DNA of 6,002 nucleotides from Acetobacteraceae bacterium (GCA_947462945.1 CANHTE010000103.1:1-6002), one strand, 5' to 3'; numbered from the stretch's first letter, positions 1 to 6,002 are shown. The notes: generated by a model from the sequence alone, not told the origin. A program made the numbers and translations.

Positions 1-159
1 CGTGCTCGCCTCGACGCGCGATTCGAGGGCGGACCATTGCCGCCGGTCGATCACGCCCGCGAAGGCCTGGACCTGGAACCACTCCTCCACATCCACGCTC
101 ATGGCGTTGCAGAGGCGGGGCGCATGGCGGGGCGCATGGCGGGGCGGGGGCGCTACCAC
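1..159 (-). CDS. Polysaccharide deacetylase, XrtA-associated (5' end only)
   Basis: Only about the first 53 codons are in the window; the gene runs off the low-coordinate end. The readable part is NAMSVDVEEWFQVQAF, then GVIDRRQW and SRVEAST. This matches the start of the NodB-fold deacetylases of exosortase A loci (TIGR03006/DUF3473 type), whose N-termini read roughly NAMTVDVEDYFQVSAFE. The Asp in SVDVE corresponds to the first metal-site aspartate of the NodB fold. These enzymes are predicted to remove N- or O-acetyl groups from the polymer. The start is uncertain. GTG at 159 overlaps the ATPase stop by 7 nt and keeps the conserved Asn-Ala before Met. The ATG at 102 is the only in-frame ATG and would drop 19 residues that include a repeated Arg-His-Ala-Pro. 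Neither start has a good ribosome site. The catalytic His residues lie outside the window. Confidence 0.8.
   Translation of the reverse strand, partial: MVAPPPRHAPRHAPRLCNAMSVDVEEWFQVQAFAGVIDRRQWSALESRVEAST
117..140 (-). repeat. Two perfect 12-bp tandem units at the start of the deacetylase gene
   Basis: The plus-strand unit GGGGCGCATGGC occurs at 117-128 and again at 129-140, followed by a further partial GGGGCGGGGG run to 150. In the deacetylase frame it encodes Arg-His-Ala-Pro twice, in a Pro/Arg/Ala-rich leader before the conserved domain. The unit is a multiple of three, so copy number changes would stay in frame. The repeat lies between the two candidate starts (GTG at 159, ATG at 102). 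Confidence 0.85.
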
Positions 160-1142
160 CGGAGCTTGCCCGACTTGCTGTAGCAGAATCGCCCCACCCA
201 ACCAAGGCGATGGGCGTATTCCTGCAGGGCGCGTTCATTCTGATCGGCGCGCTCTGTCAGCCTTTCGAACATATCCGAGGTGGAGGCCGGCTGCGTCTCC
301 ATCGGCTCGTAGGACGCATGCGCGGGGGCGATGGTGGGGCCGCCCAAATCCTCCTCCAGCTCCGTCGCCGTCATCTCGGTCATGGCGGCGGTGATCTGGT
401 CGGCCTCCTCCAGGGAGGCGCTGAGGAGGATGCGCGCGCAAAGCCGGTTGATCCGCCGGGGGATGCCGTCACTGTGCCTGAAGACGAGGTCCAGCGCCTC
501 GGCGTCCCAGCCGGGGCGGCCCAGCCAGCCCACGGCGCGCAGGCGGTGCAGGACGTATTCATGCGTCTCCTCCCGCGTCAGCCCGGTGAGGTGATAGGAG
601 GCGATGACGCGCTGGCGCAGCTGATCCAGATCCGGGCTGGCCATCATCCGGCGCAGCTGCGGCTGCCCCAGCAGGATGGTCTGCAAGGCCTGCTGCCCCG
701 GCTGAGTCACGTTGGAGAGCATGCGCAACTCCTCCATCGCACCGGGGCAGAGCCCCTGCGCCTCATCAATGACGAGCAGGTGGCGCCGGGTGGAAATGCG
801 CAGCGCATGGGTGATGCCGCGCAGCACCGCGGCCTTGCTGCCGTCCGGGTCCGCGCCGAAGGCATGCGCCACCATGCGCAGCACGTCATCGCCCGTCACC
901 AGCGTGGTGGTGATGCGCGCGATGACGAAGCCCGCCGGGTCCAGCTCATTGCACAGCCGCTCGATCAGGGTGGTCTTGCCGGCACCGACCTCGCCTGTGA
1001 CAACGACGAAGCCTTCCTGCTGGGAGAGGCCATAGACAAGATGGGCATGGGCGCGCCGATGCACGCTGCTCATGAAAAGCAGCCGCGCATTGGGCGTCAT
1101 CTGGAAGGGATGTTCGCGCAGGCCGTAATAGGTCCCGTGCAT
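153..1142 (-). CDS. XrtA/PEP-CTERM-associated AAA ATPase (ExeA/GspA-like)
   Basis: Predicted cytoplasmic ATPase of 329 residues. The opening MHGTYYGLREHPFQMTPNAR and the following HLVYGLSQQEGFVVVTGEVG are typical of the TIGR03015 ATPases found beside exosortase A, related to ExeA/GspA. Walker A is GEVGAGKT (50-57), intact with Lys56, and Walker B is HLLVIDEAQ (121-129, Asp126-Glu127). LSNVTQPGQQALQTILLGQPQLR (142-164) covers the sensor 1 region, and GIPRRINRLC (226-235) carries sensor-2-like arginines. The conserved core ends near 268; about 60 further residues form a variable tail, with a charged helix at about 290-312 and a basic end (SKSGKLRW). ATG at 1142 is chosen over the TTG at 1172 because family homology begins there and AGGAG lies 6 nt upstream. 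It sits 35 nt after the beta-barrel stop. No transmembrane segment is visible. The family call is strong, but its role in EPS production is not established. Confidence 0.92.
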   Translation of the reverse strand: MHGTYYGLREHPFQMTPNARLLFMSSVHRRAHAHLVYGLSQQEGFVVVTGEVGAGKTTLIERLCNELDPAGFVIARITTTLVTGDDVLRMVAHAFGADPDGSKAAVLRGITHALRISTRRHLLVIDEAQGLCPGAMEELRMLSNVTQPGQQALQTILLGQPQLRRMMASPDLDQLRQRVIASYHLTGLTREETHEYVLHRLRAVGWLGRPGWDAEALDLVFRHSDGIPRRINRLCARILLSASLEEADQITAAMTEMTATELEEDLGGPTIAPAHASYEPMETQPASTSDMFERLTERADQNERALQEYAHRLGWVGRFCYSKSGKLRW

Positions 1143-1148
1143 GGGGCA

Positions 1149-1153
1149 CTCCT
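1149..1153 (-). promoter_or_regulatory. Ribosome binding site of the AAA ATPase gene
   Basis: On the minus strand AGGAG lies 6 nt before ATG at 1142, within the 35-nt gap after the beta-barrel stop codon. It supports the 1142 start over the TTG at 1172. The ATPase has its own strong ribosome site, unlike the overlapping genes upstream. Confidence 0.75.
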
Positions 1154-1177
1154 GTGGCGCAAGGGAAAACAAGGCGG

Positions 1178-2956
1178 CTAAAAGCTCTGGCGTATCCCGA
1201 CGACGACAATGTTCTGGACAGCGCGCCCCCCACCGCCGAAATCCTGGCTGCGATTGGTGATCCCGTATTGCGCATAGGCACTGAGGCCCGGCGCCAATTG
1301 GGTGATGAGGGAGACGGTGCCGCCATAGATATCGCCCGTCGGCTGGCCCTGACGTTCCAGGCGGCCATATTGCAGGGAGGCGATGGCGGTGGTGGAGGGC
1401 GTCAGCGCATGTGCCCAGCTGGCGGTCACCGAAGTGCCGCGCTGCTCGATGGCGCTGGCCCCGGCGGCGACCGCGACGGGGCGTTGCCGCTCACTCGCCA
1501 CCGTCACGGAGAAGACATCGCGCGGCCAGCTCTGGCTGATCGTCGCACTCGCACGGCGGATGCGCAGCAGGCTGCTTTGCACGCCCAGGAAGGAATCCGC
1601 GAAGGGCTGCGCCGTGGGCGCGCCGCTCAGGCTATCCACCGGGTTGCCCAGCGCATCCAGCGTGGTCAGGCTCAGGAAATCCGCGGCACGCTGGGCGCCC
1701 GTCGTCAGCCGTTCGGAATAGCTGGCAAAGATGCGCGTGCGGCCCCCCAGCGCAAACACCGAGTCCAAGGCGGGCGAGGTGAAGCCGCCGCGATGCACCA
1801 GGCGCAGGGTGAAGCCGCTGTCAGGCGAAAGCGCCACGCGCGCGCCGACGGACCAGATGGGCTCGCTCAATTCATAGCGCGGCGTGCCGGCATAGCGCTG
1901 CATCTCGTAGCCGCCCTCGGCCAGCACCGCGACGCGGCGGGTGATGAAATAGCGCCCCTCCAGCGTGGCACTGCGGCGATAGGCGCCATCCAGCACGCCC
2001 GTGCCCTCATAATCGGTGGAGATCAGGCGCCCTTCGACGGCCAGGGGGCCAAAGCGCTGGCCGGTGCGCGCCACGCCATAGACGGAATGCGCGGTGAAAT
2101 GATCATTGCCAAAGCTGGTCGGCGGGAATGGGGCGGAGGAGACGGATGCCAGGCTGGGCCCGCCGCCCACCAGGCTCTGCTGCACGGATTGGAAGGCGTA
2201 GCCGGCCTGGACCGTGGCCACATCGCCGAAGCGATGCATCCAATAGGGCGCGATCTGATAGGCGATGGTCTGGACCAGGCCGTTGCGCCCCAGGGATGGC
2301 GAGGATTGCGGCGCAAAGCCGCCATTCAGCGCCTGGGTGGCGGCGGCACCCCGCACATCCAGGAAAATCGCCTCGGGCACGATGGTGGCGAGGAACTGGC
2401 CATTGAAGCGCTGCAACACCTGCGGGCGGGACGCATCCGAACCGTAAATCTGCACGCCGGGCGTATAATTCAGCAGGCCCTGGAGCCGCACCGTATCGGC
2501 CGTGATGAACAGCCCGGGCGTGATGGTGGTGATGACCTCCGCACGGCGGTTGGTGGAGGTTTGCTGGAGATTATCCGTGCCCAGCACCTGTGCGGCGATG
2601 CTGGGCGTCACGGTGAAGCGCCGGCCCGGCGCCTCGGCCGGCGGGCTGGTCGCGTTGAAGGGAAAGCCCTGCGACAGGGGCGTGAAGGCCGAATTGGCCA
2701 AAGCGGGCACGCCCGGCGCGGGGCTGCGGGCCAAGGGGGCGTTAAAGCCGGGGGCGTTAAAGCCGGGATTGTTAAAGCCGGGCGCGTCAAACCCCTGGGG
2801 GGCGGGCGCTGCGTCGCTGCCGCCAGGCGGCCCGGCCTCCGGCTGCCGCGTGGGCGCGATTTCGCTGCGCTGGGACGGCAGCGGCACCTGGGCCAGTGCA
2901 AGGCCCGGCAGCAGCAGGGGCCAGGCCCAGATCAGGCGCGCAGGATCAAGGCGCAT
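1178..2956 (-). CDS. TIGR03016-type outer-membrane beta-barrel protein (PEP-CTERM/EPS system)
   Basis: Secreted protein of about 592 residues, predicted to form an outer-membrane beta-barrel. It begins with a Sec signal peptide (MRLDPAR, then a hydrophobic stretch; likely cut after LALA, before Gln23). A Pro/Ala/Gly-rich linker at 23-113 includes four Gly-Phe-Asn/Asp-Ala/Asn-Pro units at 55-74. The barrel region starts near 114 with FTVTPSIAAQVLGTDNLQQT, the usual opening of the TIGR03016 family, followed by ITPGLFI and alternating polar/hydrophobic strands with aromatic girdles. The C-terminus is NIVVVGIRQSF, with the terminal Phe expected of a BAM-assembled outer-membrane protein. From memory the family is usually somewhat shorter; the linker accounts for the excess. 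ATG at 2956 is chosen because the signal peptide starts there, giving an 11-nt overlap with the preceding gene. In-frame ATGs at 2998, 2995 and 2971 are possible but only lengthen the n-region, and none has a clear ribosome site. Its role beside an exosortase A locus is not established; a part in EPS export or anchoring is inference. Confidence 0.87.
   Translation of the reverse strand: MRLDPARLIWAWPLLLPGLALAQVPLPSQRSEIAPTRQPEAGPPGGSDAAPAPQGFDAPGFNNPGFNAPGFNAPLARSPAPGVPALANSAFTPLSQGFPFNATSPPAEAPGRRFTVTPSIAAQVLGTDNLQQTSTNRRAEVITTITPGLFITADTVRLQGLLNYTPGVQIYGSDASRPQVLQRFNGQFLATIVPEAIFLDVRGAAATQALNGGFAPQSSPSLGRNGLVQTIAYQIAPYWMHRFGDVATVQAGYAFQSVQQSLVGGGPSLASVSSAPFPPTSFGNDHFTAHSVYGVARTGQRFGPLAVEGRLISTDYEGTGVLDGAYRRSATLEGRYFITRRVAVLAEGGYEMQRYAGTPRYELSEPIWSVGARVALSPDSGFTLRLVHRGGFTSPALDSVFALGGRTRIFASYSERLTTGAQRAADFLSLTTLDALGNPVDSLSGAPTAQPFADSFLGVQSSLLRIRRASATISQSWPRDVFSVTVASERQRPVAVAAGASAIEQRGTSVTASWAHALTPSTTAIASLQYGRLERQGQPTGDIYGGTVSLITQLAPGLSAYAQYGITNRSQDFGGGGRAVQNIVVVGIRQSF
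2741..2800 (-). repeat. Four 15-bp tandem units encoding Gly-Phe-Asn-Ala-Pro repeats
   Basis: Four consecutive 15-bp units lie at 2741-2755, 2756-2770, 2771-2785 and 2786-2800. On the plus strand the first three share GTTAAAGCCGG and differ only in the last few bases; the fourth is diverged (GTCAAACCCCTGGGG). They are in frame within the beta-barrel gene and encode GFDAP, GFNNP, GFNAP, GFNAP just after the signal peptide. Because each unit is a multiple of three, copy number could change without breaking the frame. Confidence 0.9.
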
Positions 2957-3812
2957 GGGCCGCACCGGCATCGGCGGTGCCGAAGCTGCCGCCATCATCG
3001 AAGCGCACGCGGTTCAGCAGCAATTGCAGAACCGGGCAGGCCTCCAGCACATCCAGCGCGGCTTCCACCTCATTCCGCGCGGTGCGCTGCGCATCCACCA
3101 CCACCACCGCCTGCCCGGCCGCGGCCGCCAATGCGGAAGCGTCGCTGCTGGACAGGCAGGCGGGCGTGTCGAGGATGATGATGTGGTGCGGCAGGCTGGC
3201 AGCCAGACGCAGGATCGCATCCGCCGCCGTTCCGCCCGGCGCGCCCTCACCGGCCACCGGGCGGCCATGCGGCAGGATGAACAGCCGGTCCAGCGCGGTG
3301 GGCACCAGCAGTTCCGTCGCGCGGCGGCGGGGTTCCGCCACCAGATCACGCAGCCCGCCATAGGCCGCCAGCCCCAGGCTGCGGGACAGGCTGGAGGCCC
3401 GCCCATCCGCATCCACCAGCAGCACTGACCGCGCACCGCGATTGGCGATACCGCCGGCCAGGTTCAGCGCCATGAAGCTGCGCCCCTCCCGCGGGAGCGC
3501 ACTCGCCACCAGGATGATGCGGCATTGTGGGGCTTCATCCGCCTGGCGCAGCAATTGATGCTGCACCAGGGCGATCTCCTCCTGTGCGCGGCCCGGCCTG
3601 CGGCCCATGCCGGCCGAGAGCAGCCCGGCATCCCGCAGCGTTTCCATGGGAATCAGCGCGCCCGGCGGCACCGCCTGCAGCGCGGTCACCGTGGAGGGTG
3701 GCGGCATGTGCGGGGCGTGTGGCGGCGGCTGTTGCTGCTCGGGCGCGCGGCGGCTGAGCATTTCGGCCGCCCGCTCCGCCAGATGCGCGCGTGGCTTGAT
3801 ATCCTGGGTCAT
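2946..3812 (-). CDS. CpsD/CapB-type P-loop protein in the tyrosine autokinase position, with degenerate Walker A
   Basis: Cytoplasmic 288-residue protein of the MinD/CpsD P-loop family, in the position of the BY-type tyrosine kinase that partners the chain-length protein. Residues 1-75 are polar, Pro/Gln-rich and probably disordered. The nucleotide-binding core starts near 97. The Walker A position reads SALPREGRSF (104-113), where family members usually have Pro-Gly-Glu-Gly-Lys-Ser, so Arg108 replaces Gly and Arg111 replaces the invariant Lys. Walker A' is LLVDADGR (131-138, Asp134 and Asp136 kept), and the Walker B-like strand is IIILDTPA (211-218, Asp215). VVVVDAQRT (236-244) and LLLNRVR (264-270) are further fold signatures. 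Active members end in a cluster of tyrosines; this one ends GSFGTADAGAAHAP, and Tyr151 is the only tyrosine. The fold and operon place are clear, but kinase activity is doubtful: it may be an impaired kinase or a non-catalytic partner. It begins by ATGA overlap with the chain-length gene, with at most a weak CAGG as ribosome site. Confidence 0.88.
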   Translation of the reverse strand: MTQDIKPRAHLAERAAEMLSRRAPEQQQPPPHAPHMPPPSTVTALQAVPPGALIPMETLRDAGLLSAGMGRRPGRAQEEIALVQHQLLRQADEAPQCRIILVASALPREGRSFMALNLAGGIANRGARSVLLVDADGRASSLSRSLGLAAYGGLRDLVAEPRRRATELLVPTALDRLFILPHGRPVAGEGAPGGTAADAILRLAASLPHHIIILDTPACLSSSDASALAAAAGQAVVVVDAQRTARNEVEAALDVLEACPVLQLLLNRVRFDDGGSFGTADAGAAHAP

Positions 3813-5308
3813 GCGAAATGCCTGACAATCTGGCCGGGCAGGCCAGTGAGAACCGCCGCATAGCCGGCGAATAACAGGGCAAGGCCGCCCAGGAACATGA
3901 AGCCCGAGAGGCGCCCGCCCGCGAGCTGCGGGCCCGTGACGCCACCCAGCACGGGCAGCCCCAGCGCGCGCAAATCCTGCAGGGTGTAAAAGCTGTGATC
4001 CAGGCGCGAGAGCGCGATGGCCGAGGCCACGCCCGCCGCCAGCCCGGCCAGCAGCACGCCCGAGAGCAGCAGCAGACGATTGGGGGCCACAGGCTTCACC
4101 GGCAGGCTGGGGGGGTCCACCACCTCCAGCCGCACGCGGTCCGAATTGGTGCGCGCGGCGCCGGCGATCTGGATCGCCTCACGCCGGCCCAGCAGCTCCT
4201 CGTAATTGCGGCGCAGCACGGCGTAGTCGCGGTTCAGGTTCAGCGCCTGGGCCTGCACCTCCGGCTCGCTGCGCGCGATGGCGTCCAGGCGCTCCACCTC
4301 GGAACGGCCCAGCCGTTCCTGGCGTTCGAGCGAGGCGATCTGCCCGGTCACATCTACGAGGCGGACCCGAAGCTGCTCCAGCAGGGGGTTGGAGCGGGGG
4401 GGCGCGCCGCGCGCCGTGGCGCCGGATGATCCGCCGCCGCCGCTGCGGCGCAGCTCGGCCGCCACACCCAGGGCCGCCACCACATCGGGGTGCTGGTCGG
4501 TCAGGCGCAGGCGCAATTCGCGCACGGCGCGCTCCGCCTCGGCCAGGCGGCTGTTGCCGCCGCCGGTCTCGGGCGCGGGCAAGGCGGGGGTGGCGTCAAT
4601 CTGCTGCTGCGTGATGTCCCGCCGCATGCGCGCATCCTGCAGCTCGCCCTGCACCTGTGCCAGGCGCGCGCGCGCGGATTCCAGGCGCGATATGCCGCCC
4701 AGCGCGTCGGAGGGCAGGATGTCCAGGTAGCGCGCCTGGAATTCGGCGCGGCGGTTTTCGGCCTGGCGCAGCTGGACCTCATAGCTGGCGATCTGCTGCG
4801 CCACGAAGCCGCGCGCGCTTTCCATCTGCTGCCGGTCATTCGCGGTCGCGGCCTCGATGAAGAGGTTCAGCGCCGTCTGCACCACATCGCGCGCGATGCG
4901 CGGGTTATGGTCCCGGTAGTCAATGGTGAAAAGATTGCGCGTCTGGGTGGTGATGCGGATGTCCTTCGCCAGGCGCTGGAGCAGCGCGTCCTGCTCGATG
5001 GGGCCATCCACGCGGTCCCGCAGATCGGTGCGGGCGATCACCCGCTCCAGATTGGGGCGGCTGAGCAGGGTGCGCTGCAGCACCTCGACCTGGCCGGCTG
5101 GCGTGCTGTCAATGGCGATGCCGCGCAGCAACAGGCTGAGGATGGCATCCGCATCGGCATAGACGCGCGCATTGGACTCGTACTGGCTGGGCAGCAGCTG
5201 CACGGCGAACCAGCCACCGCCGCAGACCAGCCAGGCCACGAGAAGCGCGCCCCAGCGATGCTTGGCGCTGGCGGCCGCGTGCCGCCGAACGAGGCTGAGC
5301 AGCGACAT
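3809..5308 (-). CDS. Polysaccharide chain-length determinant (Wzz/GumC family, XrtA-associated)
   Basis: Inner-membrane polysaccharide co-polymerase of 499 residues, predicted to set polymer length and to link the cytoplasmic P-loop partner to the outer-membrane export lipoprotein. Membrane segment 1 is at about 19-38. A Wzz-type periplasmic start follows (LPSQYESNARVYADADA, 39-55). A long, largely helical, coiled-coil-prone region runs from about 160 to 380 and contains the LTDQHPDV motif (269-276), common in Wzc/GumC proteins, and LNRDYAVLRRNYEELLGRRE (358-377). The proline-rich DPPSLPVKPVAPNR (398-411) precedes membrane segment 2 (about 412-437), and a third hydrophobic segment lies at about 467-491. 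No kinase domain is fused; that role falls to the separate downstream protein. A Gly/Ser/Ala-rich stretch (288-307) breaks the helical region and may be a flexible loop. The start lies 3 nt after the preceding stop, and the stop overlaps the next start as ATGA, implying translational coupling. Family assignment is strong. Confidence 0.94.
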   Translation of the reverse strand: MSLLSLVRRHAAASAKHRWGALLVAWLVCGGGWFAVQLLPSQYESNARVYADADAILSLLLRGIAIDSTPAGQVEVLQRTLLSRPNLERVIARTDLRDRVDGPIEQDALLQRLAKDIRITTQTRNLFTIDYRDHNPRIARDVVQTALNLFIEAATANDRQQMESARGFVAQQIASYEVQLRQAENRRAEFQARYLDILPSDALGGISRLESARARLAQVQGELQDARMRRDITQQQIDATPALPAPETGGGNSRLAEAERAVRELRLRLTDQHPDVVAALGVAAELRRSGGGGSSGATARGAPPRSNPLLEQLRVRLVDVTGQIASLERQERLGRSEVERLDAIARSEPEVQAQALNLNRDYAVLRRNYEELLGRREAIQIAGAARTNSDRVRLEVVDPPSLPVKPVAPNRLLLLSGVLLAGLAAGVASAIALSRLDHSFYTLQDLRALGLPVLGGVTGPQLAGGRLSGFMFLGGLALLFAGYAAVLTGLPGQIVRHFA

Positions 5309-5311
5309 GGC

Positions 5312-5935
5312 TCAGAACCAGCCCTGGGGAATGACCAGCGTATCGCCCGGATGCATCGCGATATCCTGCGAGATGTCGCCATCGCGCAGCAAATCCGCGA
5401 GGCGGACGGGAATGCGCGTCATCTGCGGGCTCGCCTCGCCCGTCAGTTCCTCGCGGCGGATGATGGTGGCGCTGTTGCCGGCGGCGAAGCGCGTCAATCC
5501 ACGCGCGCCGATGATGACGTCCAGCAGCGTCAACCCATCGCGATAGGGTGCCGACATGGGCTGCGCCACCTCACCCACCACGCGGATCAACCGGCTGGGC
5601 GGGCCCTGGAAGCCGCGCACCATGACGGTGACGCTCGGCTCCCGCACGAAGGCGCGCAGCTTGCCCTCGATATCGCGCGCGAGGGCCGAGGGGGTTCGGC
5701 CGGCGGCCTGGATATCGGGCACCAGCGGCAGGGAGAGCCGGCCATCCGGGCGCACCGGGAGGTCCGCCGCGCTGAGCTCGGGCGAGCGATAGACGAAGAC
5801 GGACAAGGTATCGCCGGCACCCAGGATGTACTCGGCGCTGGGCGTGGCACTGCGGTCCTGGGCGGGCGGCAGCTGGCCCGCGCAGCCCGCCAGGATGGCG
5901 AGCGGCAGGACGAGTGCAGAGCGAAGCCTTCGCAT
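5312..5935 (-). CDS. Polysaccharide export lipoprotein (Wza/OPX type, XrtA/PEP-CTERM-associated)
   Basis: Predicted outer-membrane lipoprotein of 207 residues that would form or gate the exit channel for exopolysaccharide. It has a lipoprotein signal peptide: a basic start (MRRLR), a hydrophobic stretch, and lipobox Leu-Ala-Gly-Cys with the lipidated Cys at residue 18. Residue +2 is Ala, which fits outer-membrane sorting. A polysaccharide export domain follows at about 35-108 (YILGAGDTLSVFVYRSPEL, then VRPDGRLSLPLVPDIQAAG), then one SLBB-type domain at about 116-200. The C-terminus GDTLVIPQGWF and the short length, with a single SLBB domain and no Wza-like C-terminal helix, match the export proteins of exosortase A loci. 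The ATG at 5935 is preferred over the in-frame ATG at 5977 because the signal peptide starts there and GAGGAA lies 5 nt upstream. It is the first complete gene of the apparent operon, and the chain-length gene begins 3 nt after its stop. The family call is strong; the XrtA subtype is inferred from sequence style and neighbours. Confidence 0.93.
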   Translation of the reverse strand: MRRLRSALVLPLAILAGCAGQLPPAQDRSATPSAEYILGAGDTLSVFVYRSPELSAADLPVRPDGRLSLPLVPDIQAAGRTPSALARDIEGKLRAFVREPSVTVMVRGFQGPPSRLIRVVGEVAQPMSAPYRDGLTLLDVIIGARGLTRFAAGNSATIIRREELTGEASPQMTRIPVRLADLLRDGDISQDIAMHPGDTLVIPQGWF

Positions 5936-5940
5936 GGCGG

Positions 5941-5946
5941 TTCCTC
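5941..5946 (-). promoter_or_regulatory. Ribosome binding site of the export lipoprotein gene
   Basis: Read on the minus strand this is GAGGAA, followed by the 5-nt spacer CCGCC and ATG at 5935. It is one of only two clear Shine-Dalgarno sequences in the window, and it decides the start in favour of 5935 over the upstream ATG at 5977. Confidence 0.75.
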
Positions 5947-6002
5947 GGTTGGGATGGGGGGCGGCACGTCCCATCAACTCAGCGCGCTGCGGGGCAGACG
6001 GA

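Noticed and set aside
2..394. Plus-strand open frame over the deacetylase start and ATPase end
   Set aside because: The minus strand encodes a recognisable deacetylase N-terminus and ATPase tail here; the plus-strand product is Arg/Pro/Ser-rich without similarity to any family I recognise.
1143..1177. Possible terminator or regulatory hairpin between the barrel and ATPase genes
   Set aside because: The 35-nt gap shows no inverted repeat or T-run; it contains only the ATPase ribosome site.
210..1181. Plus-strand open frame of 323 codons antisense to the AAA ATPase
   Set aside because: The opposite strand holds a convincing ATPase with intact Walker motifs and a Shine-Dalgarno. This frame has no domain and ordinary antisense composition.
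1154..3178. Plus-strand open frame of 674 codons antisense to the beta-barrel gene
   Set aside because: It mirrors a gene with clear signal peptide, family motifs and terminal Phe on the other strand. Its translation is Gly/Arg/Ala/His-rich low-complexity sequence without recognisable domains, as expected from antisense frames in very GC-rich DNA.
4664..4677. Alternating GC run, a possible Z-DNA or slippage site
   Set aside because: It is explained by Arg/Ala codons (SARARLA) in a helical part of the chain-length protein and is expected by chance in such GC-rich coding DNA.
5936..6002. Possible end of an upstream gene or an operon promoter
   Set aside because: Stops occur in two minus-strand frames (TGA near 5977-5981), so a gene could end here, but too few codons are visible to recognise one, and I see no convincing -35/-10 pair.

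Overview
The window is one strand-uniform block of exopolysaccharide (EPS) genes, all transcribed on the minus strand, so reading order runs from high to low coordinates. The DNA is very GC-rich with strong G/C bias at third codon positions. Together with the gene families, this suggests an alphaproteobacterium, possibly of the Acetobacteraceae/Roseomonas type. That placement is inference only; no rRNA or other marker gene is present.

Layout in transcription order: (1) 5935-5312, an outer-membrane polysaccharide export lipoprotein of the Wza/OPX type; (2) 5308-3809, an inner-membrane chain-length determinant of the Wzz/GumC type; (3) 3812-2946, a CpsD/CapB-type P-loop protein in the position of the tyrosine autokinase; (4) 2956-1178, a secreted outer-membrane beta-barrel protein of the TIGR03016 type; (5) 1142-153, an ExeA/GspA-like AAA ATPase of the XrtA-associated type; (6) 159-1, the 5' end of a polysaccharide deacetylase that continues out of the window. 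The junctions are a 3-nt gap, a 4-nt ATGA overlap, an 11-nt overlap, a 35-nt gap with a good Shine-Dalgarno, and a probable 7-nt overlap. This is consistent with a single operon. No stretch over 300 bases lacks a gene, and I see no tRNA, rRNA, CRISPR array, insertion sequence or terminator.

This gene set is the known conserved EPS module that accompanies exosortase A (XrtA/EpsH) and PEP-CTERM protein sorting in many Proteobacteria. In the inferred scheme, the chain-length protein and its cytoplasmic P-loop partner control polymerisation and export at the inner membrane. The OPX lipoprotein, and perhaps the beta-barrel, carry the polymer across the outer membrane. The deacetylase would trim acetyl groups, and the AAA ATPase has an unresolved accessory role. 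The exosortase and PEP-CTERM substrates are not in the window and would be expected nearby.

The system is therefore not new as a whole. The most unusual signal is in the kinase-position protein: its Walker A motif has Arg in place of the invariant Lys and of a conserved Gly, and it has no C-terminal tyrosine cluster. Two small in-frame tandem repeats are also worth noting: a 15-bp repeat encoding Gly-Phe-Asn-Ala-Pro units in the beta-barrel linker, and a 12-bp repeat at the start of the deacetylase.
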